The notes beneath the pieces were generated by a model. The model did not search any database, was not told the origin of the DNA, and saw only the letters and a list, made by a program, of their open reading frames with translations. From Acidobacteriota bacterium (GTDB taxonomy: Bacteria > Acidobacteriota > Terriglobia > Bryobacterales > Bryobacteraceae), in the NCBI GenBank assembly GCA_016213775.1, contig JACQZR010000065.1, positions 58,247 to 122,246 on the forward strand: DNA of 64,000 nucleotides. Reading direction: 5' to 3'. The translations under genes were made by a program, and so were the position numbers. The number at the start of each line of letters is the position of its first letter. Position 1 is the first letter of the stretch. This document shows, one piece after another, positions 35,353-41,716 of this stretch.

Positions 35353-38280
35353 CTACCTGACTGGCGTAAGGACACGAATCCTGTTGTTACCCTTGTCGAC
35401 AACAAGAATGCTGCCATCGCTGTTGATGGCAACACCCGCCGGAGCATTCATCCTCGCCGCCGTCGCGGCATCGCCATCGCCACTGAATCCCGCTGCACCG
35501 GTAGTATCACCGGCAATCGTGCTGACCACACCTCTCACGTTCAGCCTCAGGAGGCGATTTCCCGCAAAGTCGGCGATGTAGAGGTTGCCTGTCTTGTCCA
35601 CGGCCATAGCATAGGGCACAAGGGTTCTGGCGGTCCCGGGCGTCACTCCGAAGCCAACTACGCTGCTTACGTTCTCGAGAGGATCCACCTTCCGGACACG
35701 CCCGTTCCCGGAATCGGCTATGAAAAGGTTCCCACTGTCGTCCAAAGCCAGTCCACGGGGCGAGTCGAAACTCGCCAATATAGCCGGTCCGCCATCACCT
35801 TGGAGTGTGGATCGCCCATCACCCGCGACGGTCCGAATAGTTCCGTCGGTTGCGACAGCACGCACCCTGTGGTTCTTCGAATCCGAGATATATACGGTCC
35901 CATCGCCCTTGACACCGACCGCGGTTGGGCTGGAGAGAGAGGCAGAGATAGCCAGGCCACCATCTCCAGCAAAACGCGGAAAGCCATCACCGGCGAGCGT
36001 CCGAATTGTGCCGGTGCGGTCAATCACCCGAACCCGGTTATTACCTGAGTCCGCGATGTAGATGTTGCCAGCCTGATCCAGCGCTACATCCGAGGGTGAG
36101 GAAAGCCGGGCGAGTGTGGACGGCTCGCCATCGCCTGCGAACCCTGGAACGACATCACCGGCGATGGTGGCAGTGGTGCCCGAGGAGTCAATCATCCTCA
36201 CCCGGTGGTTTCCGGAATCGGCAACGTAAGTGTTCCCGGCTCCGTCCTGCGCGACCCCTAACGGCGACAGGAGAATGGCCGATGCAGCAGGACCGTCATC
36301 GCCACCAAAATGGCTACGCCCCGCGACGGTGCGGATGACTCCAACAGAGTCCACCATGCGGACCCGGTTGCCCTCCGCGATCAACAGATTTCCGCGTGCG
36401 TCAATCACAAGCGCGGAAGGGCCGTCCAGCCGCGCATCCAACGCACCGCCACCATCTCCAGTCGAACCACGCTCCCCTGAACCTGCGAATGCTCGCTGTC
36501 CGCCTGAGGAAGAGACCGCCCAAACCCGGTTCCCTATGGAATCCGCAACAAGGATTGTGCCGGATGCATCGACAGCCAGGGCCGCGGGTTTGATGATCGC
36601 TGGCGTTTCGCTATTGCCCTCGCCAAGTAGAGTAGTGATCACGCCTTCTGGCGACACCCGCCGAACCCGGCTCCCTTCCGCGATCAGTAGATTCCCGGAG
36701 GCATCGAAAACCAGTGCGATCGGTAGATTGATTCGAGCCGCCGCCGCGTCGCCGCCGTCACCGCTGAACCCAGGCTGGCCGGTACCGGCGAAAGTGCTCA
36801 TCCCTCCGGAGGGGTCGATTCTTCTCACCCGATGGCTGAATGTATCGGCCACATAGAGGTTGCCGGCTTTGTCGAAGACCAAAGCGTTGGTCGCACCGAT
36901 CGCCCCGATGGCCAGAGTGCTGATGGTGCCGTCTGAGCTGATCACTCGAATTCGGTTTTGATCGGTGAGGTACAGCTTACCGTGAGTGTCGAATGCCAGT
37001 CCGCCCGGACTGCTCAATTGTGCTGAGGACGCCGGTAGTCCGTCACCCCCGAAACCTCGTTCTCCGGAGCCGGCTATCGTGCTGATGGCCCCTGATGGCG
37101 CAATCGTCCGAATCCTGGCGTTACCGGCGTCGGCAATCCACAGGTTCCCGGAGCCGTCAAATGCGAGGGCGCTCGGAGCGAGAAGCATCGCATCCGTGGC
37201 CGGCCCTCCATCGCCGAGCGGATGGTCCCTGCCCGCGAGGGTATCAATCGTATAGGAAGCGGGCGTAGGATCGGGAATCGCCGTCAGATGAAATGTCGCG
37301 GCAGGCACGCCCGGTACAGTCGCAGCTATGCTCACCGGCCCTGGCGATTGCCCGAGGGTCACACCCACCGACGCGACTCCCTGTGCATCCGTCACGCTAG
37401 CGGCAAGTAGAGAGTTCACAGTACCTGAGCTCACGGAGAACCTCACCTGGATTCCCGGCAGGCCAGTACCAGCGCGGCCCAGCACTTGTACGGTGAGCGC
37501 TTCCGGGAGACGCGTACCGACAAGTCCAGTCTGATTGTCGCCACTCTGCAATTCCAGCTTCGAAGGAACGTCGTTCGCCGTGGCGGTAAACTGAACGGGA
37601 GCCAGACCGCTAACCGACGCGCTGATGAGAATCTTGCCGGGAACACTTCCCAGCGTGAATGTCGTCGTTGCGATGCCCTGCGCGTTGGATCTCGCTAGCG
37701 TGGTTCCGAACGTCCCGCCACCCGACGCCACGGCGAAAGTCACCGGAGCCCCGCCGACTGCGATCCCCATCGAGTTGGCCACTAATACGGATAACGCGAG
37801 TGGCAGGACTGAACCCGCGGGGCCGGCTTGATTGTTTCCAGCCGCGATGGAGAGGGAGGCAGGAACGCCGGTGATCAGGTATGGGGCGATTGTTGAGGGA
37901 ACGCTCACGCCCCATGTAGAAGTGTCAACGCGGTCTTTCCCTGCCTGTTGATACCCAATTACTTGTTTGCCCTTCAGGAAGAATGTGTACTTGTCCAGTG
38001 TGATCCTTTCCGGATCAACAAGAATCGGTACACGGCTGACGGTTCCGGGTGTATTGATATAGGTTTCACCGATTTCCCAATCCGTGAACAGCCCTAAATC
38101 AAACAATAGCGCGAGGAGTCTCTCAGGTAATTGCAGTAATAACACATTCTGAATGTTTGCTAAGGTTCCAGTCACCCAATCGGCATAGCGTTGTAAGAAC
38201 TTGGCATATTGGCCAGGTATTGAATCCCACTCCGCCAACTGGCTGCTCGTCAGTATTCCAAGCTCAACAACCACCCCCAT
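35353..38280 (-). CDS. NHL-repeat protein with Ig-like domains, N-terminus probably split off
   Basis: The 975-residue protein has a helical N-terminal part (1-120), then three Ig-like (invasin/BIG-type) domains between about 130 and 400 (VPASLSIAAGNNQAGPAGSVLPL and two copies with GDNQTGLVG-like text). A long array of NHL beta-propeller repeats follows to the end (such as LDDSGNLFIADSGNGRVRKV), at least ten. NHL arrays are binding propellers. It has no signal peptide, though the domains are typical of secreted proteins. The upstream gene at 38300 supplies one, and removing one base from the C6 run joins the frames, so the true product is probably about 1,097 residues. Confidence 0.8.
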   Translation of the reverse strand: MGVVVELGILTSSQLAEWDSIPGQYAKFLQRYADWVTGTLANIQNVLLLQLPERLLALLFDLGLFTDWEIGETYINTPGTVSRVPILVDPERITLDKYTFFLKGKQVIGYQQAGKDRVDTSTWGVSVPSTIAPYLITGVPASLSIAAGNNQAGPAGSVLPLALSVLVANSMGIAVGGAPVTFAVASGGGTFGTTLARSNAQGIATTTFTLGSVPGKILISASVSGLAPVQFTATANDVPSKLELQSGDNQTGLVGTRLPEALTVQVLGRAGTGLPGIQVRFSVSSGTVNSLLAASVTDAQGVASVGVTLGQSPGPVSIAATVPGVPAATFHLTAIPDPTPASYTIDTLAGRDHPLGDGGPATDAMLLAPSALAFDGSGNLWIADAGNARIRTIAPSGAISTIAGSGERGFGGDGLPASSAQLSSPGGLAFDTHGKLYLTDQNRIRVISSDGTISTLAIGAIGATNALVFDKAGNLYVADTFSHRVRRIDPSGGMSTFAGTGQPGFSGDGGDAAAARINLPIALVFDASGNLLIAEGSRVRRVSPEGVITTLLGEGNSETPAIIKPAALAVDASGTILVADSIGNRVWAVSSSGGQRAFAGSGERGSTGDGGGALDARLDGPSALVIDARGNLLIAEGNRVRMVDSVGVIRTVAGRSHFGGDDGPAASAILLSPLGVAQDGAGNTYVADSGNHRVRMIDSSGTTATIAGDVVPGFAGDGEPSTLARLSSPSDVALDQAGNIYIADSGNNRVRVIDRTGTIRTLAGDGFPRFAGDGGLAISASLSSPTAVGVKGDGTVYISDSKNHRVRAVATDGTIRTVAGDGRSTLQGDGGPAILASFDSPRGLALDDSGNLFIADSGNGRVRKVDPLENVSSVVGFGVTPGTARTLVPYAMAVDKTGNLYIADFAGNRLLRLNVRGVVSTIAGDTTGAAGFSGDGDAATAARMNAPAGVAINSDGSILVVDKGNNRIRVLTPVR

Positions 38281-38299
38281 AAAGGAATTGAGGGTGGGC

Positions 38300-38647
38300 T
38301 CAAAAGGGGGGTGTGGGAACCGATTGGCGCACGGAATTCTCGCTCACAAATACCCTCACGCGACCATTCGAGTATTGTAAGAAGGCCTTCGGGCTCGCCG
38401 AATCTGACCCGAGTGGAACAGCCTCCACAACTTGAATCGCTTTCACATGGCTCACAGGATACCGCGACAACGCCCTCAGTAAATTCGAGATATCCTGCTC
38501 CGTGAATTGATATCTCGAGTCTCTATTTATGATGTCAATTTGGTAACTTGTCCCCGGAATGGTGTACATTGCTGCTGTCGCGACCTCAGACGAGATCAGG
38601 AGAGCAGCAATCAGCCAGTGACGAGGTCGGCCCATGGGCGGAATCAT
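38300..38647 (-). CDS. Signal-peptide fragment, probably 5' part of the NHL gene
   Basis: This 115-residue frame starts with a signal peptide (MGRPRHWLIAALLISSEVATA; ATG at 38635 or 38647). It continues with a small domain (YQFTEQDISNLLRALSRYP, VRVFVSENSVRQ) I cannot name. It ends 19 bases before the start of the 975-residue NHL protein. Its last codons are ACA CCC CCC TTT TGA. Dropping one base from the G6 tract (38306-38311 on the plus strand) makes the frame read on through PPFEPTLNSF into the NHL protein. It is probably the N-terminus of that protein, not a separate gene. Confidence 0.7.
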   Translation of the reverse strand: MIPPMGRPRHWLIAALLISSEVATAAMYTIPGTSYQIDIINRDSRYQFTEQDISNLLRALSRYPVSHVKAIQVVEAVPLGSDSASPKAFLQYSNGRVRVFVSENSVRQSVPTPPF

Positions 38648-38671
38648 ATCACACGCGCGTGAAAGGACCGT

Positions 38672-38827
38672 TCACAGCGGCTGCGCTACTTTCGGCGGCA
38701 TCCGATTGAAAAGTCCGCGCTCACCTTTGTGTGAAGGGGCTTCCGCAATCGCTTCTGCGCTACCGCCAGCAGAGGGCCGCCGTCGATTGACGCGCGGGTC
38801 TACGCAGTCGTCAATAAGGACGCGCAT
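38672..38827 (-). pseudogene. Decayed DUF5615 PIN-like toxin
   Basis: The frame overlaps the DUF433 antitoxin stop and opens MRVLIDDCVDPRVN, nearly the same as the intact toxin at 40393 (MRILIDECVDPRVK). Then about 19 codons are missing, and the reading frame shifts: the following bases in another frame read DGGPLLAVAQ, matching DDGPLLTLAQ of the intact copy. The toxin is therefore broken by an internal deletion with frameshift and loses its C-terminal half. Confidence 0.75.
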
Positions 38828-39048
38828 TCGAGGATCTGTGTGTTGGCGAGGTCAAGCACAGTGAGCACTTGCTCGCGGGTGACGGAAGGGTACAGCCGTA
38901 GAAAGTCCTCGATGGTCTCGCCGCCTTCCACGAGGTCGATGAGGCTCTGAACCAGTACGCGCGTGCCACGGAAGCAGGGAGTCCCGCTCATCCGTTGCGG
39001 GCTCACCCAGATTGCTTCATCAAGCCGGTTCTTCTGTTCCATCGTCAC
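38800..39048 (-). CDS. DUF433-family antitoxin (copy 1)
   Basis: The 82-residue protein has the DUF433 pattern: AIWVSPQRMSGTPCFRGTRVLVQSLIDLVEGGETIEDFLRLYPSVTREQV, a MerR/VapB45-like winged helix with a short helical tail. These antitoxins precede PIN-like DUF5615 toxins. It differs from the copy at 40695 by only about a dozen residues. Its toxin frame starts at 38827 but is decayed, so only the antitoxin is likely to be active. Confidence 0.8.
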   Translation of the reverse strand: MTMEQKNRLDEAIWVSPQRMSGTPCFRGTRVLVQSLIDLVEGGETIEDFLRLYPSVTREQVLTVLDLANTQILECASLLTTA

Positions 39049-39191
39049 ATCCTCAGGTTAGGCGATGTCCGCCGGTGGCGCAAGCTGCAGGGCGTGTGTC
39101 GTGGCACGGACACACCGCGCCGCATATCTTCGCGCCTCCCACCGCCCTGAATAGGATTGCGAGCCTGTCAGGAGTGAGTTACCCTTTCAGT
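39049..39191. other. Divergent promoter region between TA genes
   Basis: About 143 bases between the divergent DUF433 antitoxin and VapB-like genes. The bases next to the antitoxin start (ATCCTCAGGTTA) recur upstream of the second DUF433 copy, so the duplication includes part of the promoter region. A GTGTGTC..GACACAC inverted repeat (about 39096-39114) could be an operator. Confidence 0.4.
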
Positions 39192-39422
39192 ATGGGCATG
39201 AAGGGAATCACGATCAAGCTTCCGGAAACAACGCTCCGGCAACTTAGGGACGAGGCAAGCGAGACCGGACGTACGGTCGCCGCACTGGTACGAGAGCGTG
39301 TGGAAACTCCGCAAGATCCCGGGGAGGGCTCGGTTTTTGCGATTACCTCCGACCTTGCCGGCAGCTTGGCTGGTAGCAGCCGCTCAGCGACTAACGATCG
39401 GCGCAGGTTCCGGCGGGCGTGA
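39192..39422 (+). CDS. VapB-like ribbon-helix-helix antitoxin
   Basis: This 76-residue protein opens with KGITIKLPETTLRQLRDEASETGRTVAALVRERVE, a clear ribbon-helix-helix DNA-binding fold. It ends in a basic, Ser-rich tail that would contact the toxin. The start is ATG 39192 (or 39198). Its stop overlaps the GTG of the PIN toxin at 39419, so the two are coupled. It probably represses its own operon and neutralises the toxin. Confidence 0.8.
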   Translation: MGMKGITIKLPETTLRQLRDEASETGRTVAALVRERVETPQDPGEGSVFAITSDLAGSLAGSSRSATNDRRRFRRA

Positions 39423-39832
39423 TTACGATTTGCGACACTGGTCCTCTCGTCGCCTATCTGAATCGCCGCGACCCGCATCACGCCTGGGCTGTCAGCATCA
39501 TGAAGCAGGCGCGCCCGCCGTTGCTCATCTGCGAAGCCATTCTCACTGAGGCCGTCTATTTCTTACGCGAAGACGGCTTGATGGTTGATCCCTTGTTTCA
39601 AATGCTCGAGCGCGACGCAATTCGATTGCAGTTCGACATGTCAGCGCACTGGCCGCGGATCCGCACCCTGATGACGCGATACGAGCGAATGGACTTGGCC
39701 GACGCGTCAATCGTCGTGATGAGTGAGTTGCACACATCCTCTCAGGTATGCACTATTGACCGGAAGGACTTCAGCATCTACCGGCGCAACGATCGTCAGG
39801 TAATAGATTTCGTAGCCCCGCCAAAACGGTGA
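39419..39832 (+). CDS. vapC: VapC-family PIN-domain toxin
   Basis: The 137-residue protein has the PIN-domain acidic residues: ICDTGPLVAYLN (first Asp), CEAILTEAVYFL (Glu), and MDLADASIVVMSEL (Asp pair). It ends VCTIDRKDFSIYR, the final strand and Asp typical of VapC. Such toxins cleave RNA, often tRNA or rRNA, with magnesium. It starts at GTG 39419, four bases before the end of its antitoxin. All catalytic residues are present, so the pair appears functional. Confidence 0.87.
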   Translation: MITICDTGPLVAYLNRRDPHHAWAVSIMKQARPPLLICEAILTEAVYFLREDGLMVDPLFQMLERDAIRLQFDMSAHWPRIRTLMTRYERMDLADASIVVMSELHTSSQVCTIDRKDFSIYRRNDRQVIDFVAPPKR

Positions 39833-39920
39833 GCAATGAAACAGGCACGTCGAACCTGGCCCTTGACTCCGGCGTCGCCACGCGCCATACCGGATTCAGG
39901 GAAGGACGGTGCAAACCGCC

Positions 39921-40310
39921 ATGAGTAAAGTTTGGATGGCGCTCCTGATCGCCTGCACGCTGCTGGCGAGCGGCAATGTTCGCTACGACCGTTTCACGGT
40001 GGTGGACGTAACCGGCGCATTGATGGACACGCGCGATGTGCCCGAGCCGCCCGATGTCCGTGGCATCCATTTCCTGGTACGATCCGACGAAACAACGGTG
40101 GACGTTTTCGTTGCTCCAAGGAAGTTCTATCAAGGCCTAGGCATCAACCTCCGGCCAGGCACGGCGCTCACCATCACGGGATCGAGAGTGAAATGCGGCA
40201 CCAGCTACGTGGTGCTCGCCCGCCAGGTTCGTTGGGACGGCGTGAACTCTCTCACCCTACGCGATGCCGACGGGCGGCCCGTCTGGGAGACGCCGCGGCT
40301 CACGGACTAA
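39921..40310 (+). CDS. Small secreted protein X, full-length copy
   Basis: I do not recognise the family. The 129-residue protein has a signal peptide (MSKVWMALLIACTLLASG) and a beta-rich body: YDRFTVVDVTGALMD, GIHFLVRSDETTVDVFVAP, FYQGLGINLRPGTALTITGSRVKCG, YVVLARQVRWDG. The strand pattern with a TITGSRV segment resembles small OB-fold secreted proteins. ATG 39921 is preferred to GTG 39909 because it opens the signal peptide. About 20 bases after its stop still resemble the 3' end of the PQQ-propeller gene at 49377. A 5'-truncated copy lies at 49024 and a tail fragment at 41034. Confidence 0.65.
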   Translation: MSKVWMALLIACTLLASGNVRYDRFTVVDVTGALMDTRDVPEPPDVRGIHFLVRSDETTVDVFVAPRKFYQGLGINLRPGTALTITGSRVKCGTSYVVLARQVRWDGVNSLTLRDADGRPVWETPRLTD

Positions 40311-40392
40311 TTCATCACGAAGGCCCACGCCACGAGGAAATAAGGCGCTGTCGTAATCGACCGAGCCCGAACGCTGACCCCCTAAACCACCC

Positions 40393-40722
40393 CTAAACCG
40401 GTCGGGCTCTGACGTGAATCACTTCACCGGTTCGCATTCCTTCCACAGCAGGAAGCAACTCCTCCTGAAGAGCCCGGTAGTGGGCGAGTTGGTTCTTCGG
40501 CACATGGACGACGACAATACCAATTTGGAGTTTCCGGAGGTTCTGCTGGAACTCAAGCTTGCTGTCGATCGTGACCAGTACATCGAATTCCTGCTGGGCG
40601 AGCGTCAGTAGTGGGCCATCGTCGAGGGTGCCCCAGCCCATGTCATGCACCGTGGCGCACGTATGATTGGCAAAGAGCAGTTTGACCCGCGGGTCTACGC
40701 ACTCGTCAATGAGGATGCGCAT
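40393..40722 (-). CDS. DUF5615 PIN-like toxin (intact copy)
   Basis: This 109-residue protein has the DUF5615 layout: MRILIDECVDPRVKLLF (first acidic cluster), HTCATVHDMGWGTLDDGPLLTLAQQEFDVLVTIDSKLEFQ (Asp in VTID, as in PIN domains), then VVHVPKNQLAHYRALQEELLPAVE. It is a predicted RNase toxin. Its start overlaps the DUF433 antitoxin gene by 28 bases. It is the complete version of the broken toxin at 38672. Confidence 0.8.
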   Translation of the reverse strand: MRILIDECVDPRVKLLFANHTCATVHDMGWGTLDDGPLLTLAQQEFDVLVTIDSKLEFQQNLRKLQIGIVVVHVPKNQLAHYRALQEELLPAVEGMRTGEVIHVRARPV

Positions 40723-40943
40723 TCCAGAATCTGGCTATTGGCGAAGTCGAGCACGTAGAGCACTTGCTGGCGAGTGATCGAAGGGTACAACCGAAGAAAA
40801 TCCTCGATCGTTTCCCCGCCCTCCACTAGATCGATGAGGCTCTGAACCGGCACACGCGTGCCCCTGAAGCAGGGAGTCCCGCTCATCCGGTGCGGGCTCA
40901 CCCAGATTGCCTCTTCAAACCGGTTTTTCCGATCCAGCGTCAC
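40695..40943 (-). CDS. DUF433-family antitoxin (copy 2)
   Basis: The 82-residue protein is a near copy of the antitoxin at 38800, again with AIWVSPHRMSGTPCFRGTRVPVQSLIDLVEGGETIEDFLRLYPSITRQQV. It is encoded just before, and overlaps, an intact DUF5615 toxin, so this pair is probably functional. Because the first copy lacks a toxin, the two loci look like duplicates of which one has decayed. Confidence 0.82.
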   Translation of the reverse strand: MTLDRKNRFEEAIWVSPHRMSGTPCFRGTRVPVQSLIDLVEGGETIEDFLRLYPSITRQQVLYVLDFANSQILECASSLTSA

Positions 40944-41063
40944 ACCCTCAGGTTAAGCTATATCCCGATATGGCGCAATCGCTGTTGCTGGCTGCCCTGC
41001 CCACGCCTTACCCCCCCGCGCCTGGCCGTCAAGGCCCGTCTGGGAAACGCCGCGGCTCACTGA
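40944..41063. other. Short non-coding stretch with tail of protein X
   Basis: The first half shares ACCCTCAGGTTA-type sequence with the region upstream of the other DUF433 copy. From about 41034 to the stop at 41065-41067 it repeats the last codons of protein X (VWETPRLTD) and joins the PQQ-propeller fragment. No gene is seen. Confidence 0.5.
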
Positions 41064-41300
41064 CTAATTCATCACAAAGGCCCACAGCATGTCGCCGGTG
41101 GCCACCGTTACGTACTGATGGCCGTCGAGCATGTAGGTTTGTGGAGCGTTGGTGATGCGCCCGATGCGAGCGTTCCACAGCGGCTTGCCGGTCCTGGCGT
41201 CATAGGCCACAAAGTTCCCCGCGCCATCGCTCGCAAAGAGCAGATTGCCGGCCGTGGTGAGCATACCGCCGCCACCGCCGTCGGTCCCATAATACTGGCG
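41064..41300 (-). pseudogene. 3' fragment of a PQQ-propeller protein gene
   Basis: On the minus strand it encodes RQYYGTDGGGGGMLTTAGNL and onward to MLWAFVMN, nearly identical to the end of the full gene at 49377-51050. The reading is lost beyond 41300, where unrelated sequence begins. It has no start or upstream domains and is a displaced partial copy. Confidence 0.88.
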
Positions 41301-41301
41301 C

Positions 41302-41460
41302 CGCCGTGGCTGGCGGCGGTTCTACGAGAAATTCTCTCGCGGGCATTGCCATCTTCATCAACCGCGTGGGAAGGAAGGCTTTGGCGACGTCCCGAATGTG
41401 GATGTAGTTGCGTTTGAAGGGCCCCTCGAAGATCACGAGAAAACACGTGCGCGGAACCAT
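41302..41460 (-). pseudogene. Fragment of an NAD-dependent epimerase/dehydratase gene
   Basis: The minus-strand frame reads VPRTCFLVIFEGPFKRNYIHIRDVAKAFLPTRLM. The FKRNYIHIRDVAKAF stretch matches the region of extended short-chain dehydrogenase/epimerases where KRxYIHVDDVA is conserved. Both ends are cut off: the 5' side meets an amidohydrolase-like fragment and the 3' side the PQQ-propeller fragment. It looks like a remnant of a rearranged gene. Confidence 0.55.
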
Positions 41461-41479
41461 GATCCCCTGTGCCTTCGGT

Positions 41480-41714
41480 GTCTCTCTTGCGCGCGCGCAG
41501 ACCGCGTCAGCTTCGCTCGCTGCTCGCCGCCCCCAGCACGTGCGGATCGATGGGCCCCGGCAGAATTGTCCGCCCCTGTGCGTCGATCACTTTCGTGTTC
41601 GCCCGAGCGCAGTATCACGATGCCCTCATTGAAGCCAGTCGCTTCGATACGATTGCCAGTGATCGCCACAGTCTGCGAACCGCTCCCTGACGTGTGTGGA
41701 GCGTAGGCGGTCAT
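41480..41714 (-). pseudogene. N-terminal fragment of an amidohydrolase gene, frameshifted
   Basis: The minus-strand frame from 41714 reads MTAYAPHTSG then VAITGNRIEATG, like the start of an amidohydrolase. After a frame change, KVIDAQGRTILPGPIDPHV follows, like the metal-binding region VIDAxGxxVxPGxIDxH. The His that should follow as HxH is not intact, and the sequence then breaks off, so it is not functional. Confidence 0.5.
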
Positions 41715-41716
41715 TC

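Noticed and set aside
35353..38280. Non-coding tandem repeats
   Set aside because: The periodic sequence is explained by NHL and Ig-like repeats within one continuous reading frame.
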